From Rotaria macrura (taxonomy: Eukaryota > Rotifera > Eurotatoria > Philodinida > Philodinidae): a stretch of DNA of 64,000 nucleotides. Shown here piece by piece: positions 12,101-24,808 of the stretch. The notes under the pieces are model-generated. The model was not told the origin of the DNA. It saw only the letters and a list, made by a program, of their open reading frames with translations, and did no database searches. The stretch spans positions 1 through 64,000 of the forward strand of contig OENT01000307.1 in NCBI GenBank assembly GCA_900239685.1, read 5' to 3'. A program made the position numbers and the translations under genes. Within the stretch, counting starts at the first letter, position 1. Every line of letters begins with the position of its first letter.

Positions 12101-15100
12101 AAGGGCAACGTTTTTCTTGTTGTACAAGAATCATTTCCTGTTAAGTACATCACTACACATATCGATCGAATCTTCTTCATCACATTTGACTCATATATTT
12201 CAACATTAGAATAGAGATTTTATGATTCATATTATTTTACTATCTAGTTGAAATCGATCCGTCAATGTCTGCATTAAAATGTGAATTATTACCTGAAAGT
12301 ACATCCGAAGAAATGTTATTTATATCGATAAGTCCATTTTCGGGTTTATATAAAGTCGTTTCTTACATGGGTAAGCCAAATCGATTGCAGAGTTTTGTAA
12401 TTGACTATTTTTCGTATTCAAGAAACTCGATATACACAACAAATTGAATTTTCTCTTAATCGTGATCAAGGAAATTTAATGGAAGCAATTAATTTATTCA
12501 AGTAAGAAACAAAGATTCCTGTTTTTTTTTCTTCGATATCAAAGCAATCGATCAATCTATGAATACATTTTCTTTAAGAATATGGCTAATACAACAGCGT
12601 ATTCCGGCTCTTCTAGCTCATGTGCATTGTCATGTGTATACACGTATTCCTTCATTAAATGTTAAACACGAATTAATTCTTCCATTTATAAATAATGGTA
12701 TTTATATTGAATTGATACACAATGAAGGATACTATATTGTAAGTTTTCGATTTATCTAAAAGCAAAAGAGCAATGAAAAAAAAAATGTTTATGTTTTAAA
12801 ATATGATCCAAAACACTATTAAAGCGTTCATATAAGATTCAGTTTCTACTGTCGATTTGAAATAGTAAAATATGTATGAAAAAACCATGATAACTTTTCT
12901 GTAGTTATTTTTCGATATATTGGCTAGAGATTTTATTTCTCGGAACATATAATCATACAACAATTCTTTACTTAAAACGAACGTAAACAACTGTAAATAG
13001 TATTGGAAAACACAGGATATCGTCTTAAAAATAAAGTTTCAATAGTATGAAATGACTTGTGACGTAGACATCATCTCCGTTCCAAGCGTCTGTCTATAAT
13101 CAGCAACATCAGTCATATTGTGCTCAAAATCTTCTAAGAAATAAAACATAGAAATTTCGTACTTTTTTGAATTTCAGCTTGTACATATATCTGATGTGAA
13201 TCAACTATTAATTCAATATTATTTATTGATTGTTGAGAAACGCTCATCAATACATGATCCATTAGTTATTCAACAACAAAATTTACAATATAATCAACCG
13301 ACAATGGTGCCGAATGATGAATATGCCAAATGGACGTTAGAACCACTTGTTCTATGTCCATTAGATCCAACAGCATTTTTAAGAAAAGAATTGATCGAAG
13401 TTCGTCTAAGGATAAATAGATTATTTCATTTTTATTTACTTATGAAATCTTCCATTGATTTAGTTTAAAAATCCGTTTCAATTTGGAAAGGTTAAAGAAA
13501 AAATGAAACATGATATTGCAATCAAACAAGCGAGATCAGTAAATGAAATCTGTTCTAAATTCTTCTAGTTTCAATTAATTTGTTTCTTTTTAAGGCATCT
13601 GTTCTGTCACTTAAATTATTATTAAAATTAGTTAATTATTATGATGAAATGCTGACATTTACATTTTTAAAAGAAGACGTAAAAACTCTTGGTCATGATT
13701 TATCTGTATCCTAAGCTAGTGTTTCTTTTCTTCTTTATAGTTTCAACGTAAGAAAACCATGTGTAAAGGTATTATTTATAGTCCATGGACAGGAATTCCA
13801 TATCTTGATATTGTTCGGTAAGATATTTCTAAACAAACGATAGGACTATTTCCAATTGTATATTTTACATAGAACATCGAGTTTTGATGATTCATTTGTC
13901 ACCAATACAGAACTATCAAATTATGTCAACGAATGTTTTTGGCCTCGTATTTTATCATGTACTCTTCGATTAGTACATCCACTACGTGAAACAACTGTAG
14001 CACATAAACATAGTGAACGACAATGGACTTTAGAAGTAAATGAATATTATTGTTCTACTCTACAGTTTTTTATTTAATACATAATATCGTTATATATTTA
14101 GTTGAATTTACCAAATAATAATTATTTTCACAATTCAATCATAAAAAGTATGTAGATGATTTAAAATTTAGTACCAACAACAATTAATAATACGTTGAAA
14201 ACTTCAAATGTTTCCTCTCCGGACATGCGGTCGAACTTTCATTTTTTCATACGAATAATATAAATAGATATTGCTATGAGAAACATTCTGTTGAATGTAT
14301 CAGTACGAGATCTCATTTTCGTTGTATCATACTAATATAGAGAACAAAAACAAACCTTACGAATTATTCATGCAGTCAATTTTTCGTACATCAAATACTA
14401 AATTTTGCAACTAGTCTAGTGATTTGAGGGTATGGGTATCGCTGTCAATGTGGGCTATGGTTAGATACGAACCTGGGTTACTTTGAATAGTATAAGACCA
14501 TTATTGACCGACAGCAATCTATACCCATGCTCACATCCTAAAATATCTGTTTCATTTCTGAGTTAGAAAAATTTCCATTTTGACGTTTTCTACTAAAACC
14601 CCACCTAACGATTATGATTCAGTTTTCACAGACATTTAATCATCGTGCTCAATGTCTGTATTGTATTACGATCTACAATAATGATCGCATAAATCATAGA
14701 TACAAATCGGGTACGGCATTCTAATGCACTGCTGCATATGACAAAATCAATCAAGAAATTAGATTTTTTTTTCGTGCGCTATCAGTTCAACATAAGCTCA
14801 ATCGAAAATTTCTTTTTAACTTTCGACTGAACATTAGTATTTGTTTATCTTGATCGTATCAAAATAAACATGTCCATGAGAATTCGCAATAATCAACTTA
14901 CAAAAATTATTCGACTTCAACGAAGGATCGAAGTAAAAAATTTTCAAGTTTTCGATCTTGTTTTTTGTCTTATTTTATTGTGTAACTTGTTATTTAATAT
15001 TGCCTTCTTTTTCAGCTCCATACAATTCCATAATTGTCTGCAGTCAAATATCAGCTAAATCATACTCGAAAATAGCTGAATTCATTCATACGGAACTTCG

Positions 15101-18100
15101 AGCTGCATTTGAATTGACATATCTATTTGAAAACTATGCTCTATCATTGCCAGGTTTTATTCTTAAAAAAACAGAACCAGAATCCATAAAAATTGCATTG
15201 ATCGTTCTATTTTTTTTTCTTCAAATCTAGAATCAGCTGATCTTCGAGCAATAGCTGAAGTGAATTCATTTAACTTCTTTAAATCCACAATACACTATGG
15301 ACCCAATTTTGCTTTTTCTGTTCGTACAATGAAAGAATATTATTATTTCTTTATGATGATTTTTGTTTTTGTTGACAACCATTAGGTAACATTAGCACAT
15401 AATATCAGTAATAATAATCAAACTCAACACGATGTTAATTCTAATATGGGTTGGACATTCGATTTACGTTTTACAACAGTAAATCACAAATTTTTAACGG
15501 CATGTCATCAAATATTGAATGGAAAATTGATTCAATTTTTAAATCGAACACGTTCATTAAAACAGTTTATACGAGTAAAGAGAAAAGAAAAAAGGCCTCG
15601 CTTTGACACGTAATTGTTCATTTTATTTTCCTTCTTTATAGTTATTACATATGACAGCTATTCCAATATCATCGATAGCTCGATTAAATTGTTTCAGTCG
15701 TCCCATTGTTTTTATCAATCAAGTTAGTTGAAAGCAAAACATCACTTCATAAACAAGTTGACATATTCTCTTTCTACTCATAGGGTTCATGTATTCAGCC
15801 CATACTTACATTTGTTCCATATACCGAATTTCGATGGCGTCTTATATTTGGGCACATGTTTGCGCTTGATATTCAGATATGTGGACCGAATCTAATACTT
15901 ATACGTGATGGAGCATTCAGTGTACAATTAAACGGTTTGTTACCCGAGCTGTCACCAATACCTAGACTTAAAGTAAAATTTGCATTATTTTATTTAAAAT
16001 ATGCATCTAAACAATTAATTTACTATTGATAGGATTTTCTATCTAAATATGCTGATGATCGTGGTTTAACATTTGAATTCACACATATAACAGATCGCTT
16101 TCGAGATCGAGATTTTCTTCTACCTGAATTACAGTTACCACAACCACCTCTGCCAGTATCAACGACTAATAGTACAACTATGATGACAGCAATTACAAAT
16201 CCTCCATCGAATCGACCGCTAACATCAGGAAATGCCCCGACACCGCATTTATTACATCCAGTTGGAACACCTGGTTCGTCACTGAATCCATTGACACCAG
16301 CTAGTGTTGGTCCTAGCAGTCAATCACAACAACAAGCTAATTCCCCTTCACAACCAATCATTGCACCAAGTCCCGGTTTCATGAGTATCGGCTCACCATT
16401 AATGATGACAACGATGGGTTCACCTATGACGAATAACACGCCGACAACGCAATTAACAGCTCCATCACCAATGGGCATGTCGACAACATCACCGGGAAAT
16501 CTCTACGGTAAATTCATCGTTGAGTTTTTTTCTATGTGGAGAAAAATACGTTCTTCATCTTTTAGAAATATCTTACATAAGTCCAGCAGCGCGACCATCT
16601 GGTTCATCATTTCCTGGTTCATTTCTTGGTCCATCGCCTGGTACACCTGCAAATATGACGATGCCATCTGCAACAACTCCATTGAATATTCGATCTGATG
16701 ATAATAGTAATATTTAAATCTTGTTTCCCTATTATTCGAGACATGCAACATTTTCTGTTTTTTTTTCCTATTTAAATCTTCGTAGGTAATAAACAAACAT
16801 CTGCATTGCATAGTTATAATCGAAGTTTATATACGAAAAATTATCCTGTTTACATGAGTCAACAAACATTTTTTCGTATGTTATTCACACCGGACGGACA
16901 TCAATGGTCGAAATTTGAGTCATTTCTTGCATCATCAGTTCTTATCAAACAATTCGCTCGAGCTGTTTCAGAAACATATGACTCTAATAATTCAACAGTA
17001 ACTTGAAATAGAGAACAAAAATAAAAACATTCATTCATTTTAATTAACTATCTAATTCAGATTCGTCCTGTTTCCAACGAACACGATACATACAGAATAG
17101 AACATTTATCATTACAAATAGCTTTTGTATTTGATAGTAATGCGGCAATATATCGAATTCATTTTACTTCACTGATGGATTCAGCAGCTCAACAACAACA
17201 ACAGCAACAACCTACGTTTGGTTGGTCTCTAGATGAACTTCAAACAATGGAAAATTTTTTTAATGAGAATTTTTTCCCATTTTCAATACTATCGAATTCA
17301 ATGCATCAAGTTCTTATGCCAACTATGGACATGCTATCATTGGGAGCAACATCACATCACCGAAGTACAGCGATGAGTGCATTTGAAAAGTTGATTTCAA
17401 ATATTCATCCACGCGTACTACGTGATCTTGTTAAAATTATTCGACTTGAACAGGTAAATTTCTATAATTATGATGAATAGTTCATTGTATGAGTAATTAA
17501 AAACGAGAGAAATATTGATAGTATTTGTGTGTCATCAGCAAACTAACTCTTATTCTCAGATGCACTAATGCTTCTGTTGACCCTTTATCGATTAATTTTA
17601 GCCATTCTTACTGATATAATTGTTTTTCGACAGTTAACAGTTCTAATTAATACATTGAATAGTACTCAACTCCTGGAAAACCTATAAAAGTGTGGTTCAC
17701 TAGAATCATTAGTATTGTATTACATCATGCCAAAGCAAGGTAGATGAATCATTTTATAGAAAACTATGACAGTTGGAAAATATCTGATCGTGAAACTGTT
17801 AGACTGCTTAACTCTCATCGGTTCGATGATTTCTAATTCGTAAATAAAAATAGCATCACAAGCTTTGTCAGATTTTCTTTATCGTTTGTATCTGTAAGCG
17901 TTTTTTTCGAGAGTGAAAAGCTGATATTTCTATCTTTAGTGATGAAAATAACTATGTGTTAGAAGATTCATGGATCCATGAAGTTCTCGTCATATTTCGA
18001 AGTGTAGAGATTTTTCAATAACTCTCATGTTTTTCTATTCGTTCTTTAAACAGTTTGATAACAAAATATGAAAACAAAGATGAAGATTTGATAGAAATTT

Positions 18101-18571
18101 TATTTTTAGGAAATCTTAATGTTTCATTATTACTTTTAGAATCCTGAAAATCATCATCATTGGCGAGTACGTTGGTGTCTAACCATACCACAAGGAGTTG
18201 GTTTTGCACTGGTTGGTTGTCCAGCTATTTCATGTCAATCTGGTCAACAATATACATTTATTGTATGTTCGATTCTATTGATATTATTGATAAGTATATT
18301 TGAAAAATAACCTTTTTTTAAGTTTCAATTTACTCGAATAAATCGAAACGATTTTCAAATGTCAAGTCATACGAATACATCATCGTTCATTGTACCACTG
18401 ACATATGATGTAGGAAAAAATCAAACGACATTGTACGATAAAATATGTAAACAACCATCAATGGGCAATGAAATAAAATATCAAAATATTTTAAAAATTC
18501 TTAGTAGTTCACGTGACACAACAAGTAAATGTATGTTAAATGATCATTCGTATATTTCATTGCATGTGTAA
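9102..18571 (+). CDS. MED14: Mediator of RNA polymerase II transcription subunit 14
   Basis: Thirty-four coding exons join in phase to 1513 aa (human MED14 is about 1450). First exons: 9102-9232, 9302-9328, 9399-9504, 9573-9667, 9735-9813, 9881-10010, 10061-10189; last: 17061-17453, 18140-18262, 18323-18571. MED14 is the backbone subunit joining head, middle and tail of Mediator in the nucleus. The N-terminal signature is clear: TPLSHLLEAAVQKTYHEL, then LPSKTNLERKKELVKFACRT, RQLFIRLLAVVKWAAKAGKV and DARLPNFPITDAVDALTLGS. The middle has the expected knob-like repeats (GITILCDDDGKFQIIHWPP; ERQWTLE). Exons 16033-16507 and 16566-16706 encode a Pro/Ser/Thr/Met-rich linker, as in other animal MED14 proteins, and 17190-17210 gives a seven-Gln run. 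The C-terminus HHHWRVRWCLTIPQGVGFAL matches the tail domain. Larger introns lie at 10190-10749, 11772-12247, 12739-13177, 14148-15015 and 17454-18139. No frame breaks seen. Confidence 0.95.
14432..14528. repeat. imperfect inverted repeat inside a MED14 intron
   Basis: Within the 868-bp intron 14148-15015, ATGGGTATCGCTGTCAAT (14433-14449) is mirrored by ATTGACCGACAGCAATCTATACCCAT (14503-14528) with small insertions. It could be a worn MITE end pair or a hairpin in the pre-mRNA. No target duplication was identified. Confidence 0.3.
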
Positions 18572-19171
18572 AAAAATAATACATTGTCTTAGTTGTAGAT
18601 GAATGTTCGTTGTTTCCATCGATAGTTGAATTGGTAACTTATTTACAAATGTCATCCATGTCGAATTATTCATCTTGATACATCGTTTTTCAATCTGTAT
18701 ATTTTCTATGAACAAAACGCAGATGAAATAAGCAGAACATTTTTGTAAATACTCTTGACATCTATTTAATAATACTGAATGGAACATAAAGAAACAATTA
18801 AAAACAGAAAAAAAAGAAGACAATTATTATGCGTGCTCATTTATTGTAAAATTATTTATTATTTGCTTTCGTAAAATACTATTATCAAAGCGACATTTAA
18901 TAAGATATAATTATTTTCCGTCGTTTCAAACTACAATTATATTCGTACAACATTTTGTTTTGTTGCTGTTCTTGATGTTCTTATTTAAGAAAAAGAAACA
19001 AGAAGAAACGTATCATGTTTCGATGTCATGTTGTTTGTTTTTTTTTTCTTATAAAAAATTTAAGATTAAATACTGCTAAAAAAAGAACTTAATGAATTTA
19101 ACTTTGTATAAGTGAAGTTAAGATTTTGTCTGTTCAATTTTTTTTAAGATTGTGCCATTGTTGTTTTGTTT
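18572..19171. other. intergenic, no gene seen
   Basis: AT-rich spacer after the MED14 stop; it should contain the MED14 3' UTR and the promoter of the next gene. No coding signal was found on either strand. Confidence 0.5.
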
Positions 19172-20931
19172 ATGAAAAAATTACTAAAACGTATTCAATT
19201 AATTCATCGTACGAATGATGGAAAATGTAAAAAATTTTGGCAAAATATTGATTTTAATAAAATGATTACACTTGATCATGTTTGGAATGATTTAAGTGAA
19301 CAATTACTTTTAGCATCATCGAATAAGAAATATCAATTTTATTGTTACAAAACAAATAAACTATTACCAAACTGGTATCATGTTAATTTATTGAATGATA
19401 ATGAACAAATATTAATTAGTGATGAATCAGTTGAAAGGTATTACAAAAAAAGATATTTCGAGATTTTGGATTCAGACGATTGACGAAAACATACATGAAC
19501 TAATTACACGTTTTCAATGCTCTACTACCGTCGTCAGAATTTAGATCCTAATATTTATTTAAAGTGTTTAAAGACGATCAACTTTATGAAAGTTAAACAT
19601 GTACAGTTATCTGATTCCGAAACTATATTCTTTTCTGTTCGAACAAGCTGATTTTTAGTGAACTAGTCGATTTTCTATCATGTTCTACATGAAAGTAAAA
19701 ATGTGTAAATGCCTTGATTTCAGTTCTCACGATAAGGTAAGATAACGTCATATTTTATTCACCTTTTCTTCTTAAAACTAACTTGATTACATCATCAATC
19801 CATTAGAAACAATTGGTTATATACTCTAACGTGAAAGAATCATGCGAGATTAGTTATAATTGAGAGAGAAAAAGATCAATCAGATAACTAGCATAGTTAG
19901 AAAATATTACGTATATCGTCATTGAAGTCCGTATTATTGTACAAAGATTGTTACCTTTCATACATAGAGTTCGGTGGATCCAATATTTCTGGTCTCGAAT
20001 TCAATCGAAAATAAAATTATACGTCATTCAATATAAATTCAGCCACAGTTCGATAAATTAATGGTAAAATTTTCGGCACAAATATTTTACCTGATAGAAA
20101 ATCACATACTGATGATTATTCATTGACTACCGAGAATGCAGATGAATGAAATTCACAATAAGTATATGTTAGTTTTTATCGAATGAAAAGTCTACATAAA
20201 CCCCTCCCCAGAATAAAAGGCCATGGCCTTCTATTATGAAAATTTACATCGCTCCTCAGACAGTGGCCTACTATTGTGGGCTGTGTTTTTGCTAGGATTT
20301 ACCGAAAAAGTTACGGGTTTTAAAAAAATGCTTCCCATTAAAACAGACACTTTTAGCAGCCAAATATTGGAAAACCAGTTTCTTTACTTGGAAAAAGGTC
20401 ATTTTTTTCACAAAACCTTGATATTTTTACAAAAAAAAAACAGATTTTTTACTGAAAAACCAGGGTTTTTAGTGCTAAAACCTGAAAATCTACTGGATTT
20501 CTGAAAAAGTTTCTGGAGATCGCATGGCCTTCTATTTGGTCTACTGAAATTTTTCTTGGGGGTGGCCTTGTAATGAGGGTCGCCTTCTAATATGGGGTGG
20601 CCTTTTATTCTAGGGGGGGTTAAGTTAAACTTCGTCAATAAATAAGAGGAAATTTAATTAAATCACACTTAGACATTCAATTGATTTTCATTAAGAAACT
20701 ATACTTAGCGTGATATTATTTAGCACAAATTCCAATCAGCCAAACATAACACCGGTATCGATCAAAAATGAATATTGGAAAGATATATCAAAAAAGAAAC
20801 AATTAAATGTATCTCTGACAAATCGATCATTTATCATTACTAGTAAATATTCCATACCAGATGAATTCTATGAGCAATGGAACGAAGGTAAAATGCATAA
20901 AACAACAAGCCATAGTCGAATGATTTTCTAA
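19172..20931 (+). CDS. unrecognised protein, possibly doublecortin-like fold
   Basis: Proposed two-exon model: ATG at 19172, exon to 19437 (donor AAG|GTATTAC), intron 19438-20723, exon 20724-20931 (stop TAA); phases agree and give 157 aa. If the donor is not used, the first exon stays open to a TGA at 19481-19483, giving a 103-aa product. The first 88 residues (IQLIHRTNDGKCKKFW, then TLDHVWNDLSEQLL, then YQFYCYKTNKLL and LLNDNEQILISDES) have the spacing of a doublecortin/beta-grasp domain: strand-turn-strand, amphipathic helix, strand, and a dg-YV-like end. This is pattern recognition only. The putative intron holds a 421-bp MITE-like element. A weaker donor GAAG|GTAAAATG at 20888 could lead to a further exon that I could not find. 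Confidence 0.4.
20200..20620. mobile_element. MITE-like non-autonomous DNA transposon, 421 bp
   Basis: Terminal inverted repeats: left ACCCCTCCCCAGAATAAAAG (from 20200), continuing GCCA; right end, read inward on the other strand, ACCCCCCCTAGAATAAAAGG, continuing CCA. TAA directly flanks both sides (20197-20199 and 20621-20623), consistent with a 3-bp target duplication of the PIF/Harbinger type. A motif close to GGCCTTCTATT recurs near both ends (20225, 20525, 20568, 20582 and 20600), like subterminal transposase-binding repeats. No transposase is encoded. Confidence 0.72.
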
Positions 20932-21004
20932 GTTTTGTTTGTTTTCTTGTTCATTTGTTGTTGACATGAACTTATTCGATAAGCATGTATTTTAGATAAA
21001 AAAA

Positions 21005-22054
21005 ATGTTTTTTCGTGATAAAGTAGCCAAAGTATCTCTAAGAGATATGCTCGAAATTCAAGAACGCATTGGGACGAAAAAGTAAAAGTTCAAAAAATTT
21101 GAAATTCTTGATCGAATGAAATCTTATAAATTTTCATTAGTTTTACAAAAGCATTACAAAATGATGAAACAGATGATGACGATAATGATGATGATGATGA
21201 TAATAATGAACGAAAAAAACATGAAACTAAAAAGTCAACAATACAAAATAAAAAGATAGTCAACGAACGCGTATCAAAAACAGAGTAAATTTTCGTAGAT
21301 TAATTTTTTTCGCATTTATATTAAATGATACATTCAATAAATAGACCTATGGAAATCTCATCGAAGCGAAGACCATCAAAGCGTGACCAAGTTCCTATTC
21401 ATATGCGTGGTAAACGAAGAACTATTGATCCACGTTTTAATGAACAGTTCGGTGAATACAATGCAAAAGAATTTCGACAATCTTATCATTTTATTACGGA
21501 TATGCGACGAACAGAATTAAATGTAAGAAATTTATATTGTGTTTTCATCTATTTTTCTATAAAATTTCGATAGTTCTTTTTTCTAGGATCTTAGAAAACA
21601 GTTGAAAAATTGTCAAGATCCAACTGAAAAAATGAAACTTAAAACAGTCATCAATCGTCTTGTATGGTTTCTTTATCAAATCAATGTTCAAATATATATA
21701 ATGATTTTCTTTCTTTTTTTTTTGTTAATAGAAATCTCAAGTTAAAAATGTCGATGATTTAGATCGAGTTGAAAAAATTTCGAAGGACATACAAGAAAAA
21801 AGTGAACAACTTGCTGATCATGGTGAATCTACACCATATATAACCAAAGGTTGAATGATTGATTAACATTTTGATTTAAATATTGGAAATTTTCTACTAT
21901 AGAGGTTCGCAAAGTAATGAAATTAGCTACGACATATACAGATTTGAAGAATACAGGACGAATCGATGCTTATTTAACCAAAAAACGAAAACGTTTAGCA
22001 AGCAAACAAAAGAAACAAATGCCAACAAGACGTGTCGAGAACGAAGACGATTGA
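21005..22054 (+). CDS. RRP36: ribosomal RNA processing protein 36 homologue
   Basis: Six exons (21005-21081, 21141-21284, 21345-21522, 21587-21661, 21732-21849, 21903-22054) join in phase to 247 aa. RRP36 is a nucleolar factor needed for early cleavages of pre-rRNA and 18S maturation within the 90S pre-ribosome. Family blocks appear in order: SLRDMLEIQERIGTK, an acidic Asp run (21174-21210), RPMEISSKRR, DPRFNEQFGEYNAKEFRQSY (about 114-133), a charged helical region, PYITKEVRKVMKLATTYTDL and the basic tail YLTKKRKRLASKQKKQMP. Start: the ATG at 21005 follows an in-frame TTTAG|ATAAAAAAA, so an upstream exon in phase 0 is possible; the N-terminus is shorter than in vertebrates. Confidence 0.88.
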
Positions 22055-22287
22055 TTGTTCATTCGTTGTCAATCTTTTCTTTAGTTGCTCATATTTGTTC
22101 TATTGTCAGAGATCTTTTCTCTTACATTTATTCTCGACTCCTCTTCAAGACACTTGTATTCAACATAAATGAATACAGTGGATGTTCAGATGAGCATTAA
22201 ATAAACATCTATCTTTTGTTGAAGTTCCAGAGATATCTGTTGAACAATAGAATCATAGTTGAACATAGTTATTGAATTCTTTATATG

Positions 22288-22289
<2 letters not shown>

Positions 22290-22330
<41 letters not shown>
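22290..22330. repeat. (TA)n microsatellite
   Basis: About 20 uninterrupted TA units, immediately followed by CATACAG, which could serve as a splice acceptor for the small frame to its right. Confidence 0.9.
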
Positions 22331-22334
<4 letters not shown>

Positions 22335-22337
22335 CAG

Positions 22338-22460
22338 GCGATACAAATATTTAAAAGTGGTGAATCCATTGTAGTCAAATCCAAACGTTATAGAAGACTC
22401 ACCGAATTTTTCTTTCGTATACCGTGCAAGTTAGATGAATATACATTGAATTCGATTTAG
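22338..22460 (+). pseudogene. possible small heat-shock (alpha-crystallin) domain fragment
   Basis: After an acceptor-like CATACAG, the frame reads AIQIFKSGESIVVKSKRY, then RRLTEFFFRIPCKLDEYTLN and TAG at 22458-22460. The pattern resembles the middle of an alpha-crystallin domain: a basic strand with LVV-like residues, then F-x-R-x-(I/L)-P and an acidic D-E step. No intact upstream part was found; the preceding 60 bp can be read as FVEVPEISVEQ but has stops after it. It may be a relic or a last exon of an unseen gene. Confidence 0.27.
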
Positions 22461-22622
22461 TCATATTTCTATCCAACTTTGTTATGAATTAAAAAGAAAA
22501 GAAAAAGGACAGAAGCAAAAACTATTCATATACGATAAATATAAAATAATCAATATGTTAATTATGGTGAGACAAAAGTTTGAATATAAACTTTAATCAA
22601 ATTTGAAAACAACCATCTTAGC

Positions 22623-24221
22623 TTAATTTTGAGCATCGTTTCCACATTTAATCTGAAAACGTGACAATGAATGAATGAATGAATGATATAGAACACGAAA
22701 GCATTTACCATGACTTTAATGGCTTGGCCACTTTCAGCCATTTGAAAAGCTTGTACAGACTCAGTTATATCAAATCGATGTGTAATCAATGATTTTACAT
22801 CAATACGGCCAGATGCGATTAAACTTAATGCAGCTGGATAGCAATTCGCATAACGAAAGACACCGCGAATATCAATTTCACGAACAGCAGCATTTACTAT
22901 TGGTAAATTTGCTAATGGACGTCCTAGACCAACAAGAACCACAACACCACCTGATTTCGTTGCCTAAATTCAAAAATAATCGTATTTTTATTTTAACATG
23001 ACGTGAACTACGAACATAGAATGTTGTTTGAATAGATGATTCAGCACCTGAACATTCTATTGAAATATTTGGCATGAATCCAAGAGTTTCTATGACTTGT
23101 TCAGCAGTTTTTTGTGAATCATTACCGGCAAGAAGAATATGAGTAGCTCCAACTTTCTTGGCAAAGTTAAGTCGAGATTGACTGATATCTTCATGATTGA
23201 TATTGGATATAATAGAATGAAAATATAACATGAAAAAAATTCGAAATATCACTTCTCACCAGTCATAATGATTGTATCAGCACCCATGGCTTTAGCTGCC
23301 AACATACTCACAAGACCAATGGGTCCTTGATATATAATTATATATATAGAAATATACGATTGTATATGCATATTAACAAATATTACCAGCTCCAGTGACA
23401 AGTACTTTCGATCCGATGGTTACACCAGCACGACGACATGCATGAACACCAACACTCAATGGCTCACAAAAGGCACCTTCTTCATACGAGACATGATCAG
23501 GTAATCTAATAGAGTACAGTTGTTCGAAAAAATAGAGTTTTGAACGACTTTGAAATGATATGATTCAACTTTACTTGAAGCAAAAATCAGCCGCATGAGT
23601 ATGATAACGTGCAATACTTCCGTGAACAGGTGGTGTTGCAAGAAAAACGACATCAGCACAAAGATTATAACGACCAGTTTTGCAAAAATCACATCGTCGA
23701 CAAGGTACACCAGGTTCAATCGTGACACGATCACCTGTGCACATGTATAAGAATCGATGAAAGATATTCGAGATCGGTCTTTATGAAATTACCTTCTTTG
23801 AGGTTATTTACATTTGGTCCAACTTTGATTACTTTACCTGCACTTTCATGTCCAAGAATCATGGGAGCCCGAACAATGAAATCTCCGATACAACCATTTT
23901 TCTACGACAGTGTTTTATGCTCATTCAAATACGAAGCCGAAAATCTGTAATCATACCCAATAGTGTACGTCACTGCCACAGATACCGACACTTTGCATTT
24001 CGATTAGTACCTCTATAATATTTTTGTGAGTACTCAATCAATAGGACTCTATCGTAAATATTCAAGTTACCTCCATCTTTAGGTTCATTTATCGGAACGG
24101 GATCCTTAACATAATGAGAAACTGAACGTAGAAAAGTTGAATTATTCGTAAATCATACCAAACGAAGATCATCAATTTTATGAAGAACAAGAGCGATATT
24201 TTCTGCCAGTTCAGAAGCCAT
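22623..24221 (-). CDS. SORD: sorbitol dehydrogenase (zinc-dependent medium-chain dehydrogenase)
   Basis: Ten exons (24221-24159, 24104-24071, 24012-23957, 23901-23793, 23734-23575, 23505-23387, 23325-23260, 23188-23016, 22963-22709, 22652-22623) give 354 aa; human SORD has 357. It oxidises sorbitol to fructose with NAD+ in the cytosol (polyol pathway). Catalytic zinc positions are kept with human numbering: C44 in [12 protein letters not shown]69-E70 in GHESAGKV, E155 in [13 protein letters not shown]. The nucleotide-binding GAGPIG and the acidic residue of MTDISQSR indicate NAD. Unlike human SORD, the four cysteines of the structural zinc lobe are present (C99, C102, C105, C113 in [16 protein letters not shown]). 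The C-terminal [24 protein letters not shown] is typical. It lies head to head with the L19 gene, 587 bp apart. Confidence 0.94.
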
Positions 24222-24808
24222 TCGGATCTATTGTCTATCGTATGTTAATAGTAATTCGAAAGTTAGTCAATAGAAGAACCAGTTTATTTCTCTACAGCAG
24301 AGAAAATACTAAGGTTACCCCCAAGAAAAGTGGCAATAAACTGGTAAAAAACGGGTGCACTGATAAGCAATTACTTGCAATGGCTATTATTATCGTAGCC
24401 CTCGATAAACAATCCGAGATTGTGCTGAAAGTTGCGATAATTTTACATGATTCTACTTCTGTTCTTGTTCTCCGCTGCTTTGCTTTACTTTATTCGTTCT
24501 CGGTTATTACAATTGGTTAATTTTTGACCACTTAAAAAGCATTGAAATCAGCTATGACTATTGATTACTTTTAAAAGTATTTTATAAGAAAATATGATTT
24601 CATTTTTAATAATACACTGAAATATTATGAATATTTGAGGTTGTATCATTTGTTTTGGTTTAGCCTCCTCATCTTTAACCATCCATGGAATTGCCCTATG
24701 TCGGACCAATGAAAATGTTTCATGAAATTTTTCTGACGAGCCTGGTCAAAGTGACTAAATCGATGCTTTTAAAAAAAACTAACACCGAAATCACTGTCTT
24801 AAAAAAAC
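24222..24808. promoter_or_regulatory. shared promoter region of SORD and eL19 genes
   Basis: The two start codons diverge across 587 bp, so both promoters must lie here unless the transcripts start inside genes. An open frame at 24242-24520 exists on the plus strand but has no recognisable sequence and is not called. No defined core-promoter element could be assigned by eye. Confidence 0.45.

Noticed and set aside
20724-21081. Joining the exon 20724-20888 to RRP36
   Set aside because: The donor at 20888 is phase 1, whereas the RRP36 first exon would need phase 0; the tested joins run into a stop.
24242-24520. 92-codon open frame between SORD and eL19
   Set aside because: Lies in the shared promoter space, has no recognisable sequence and no supporting splice signals.
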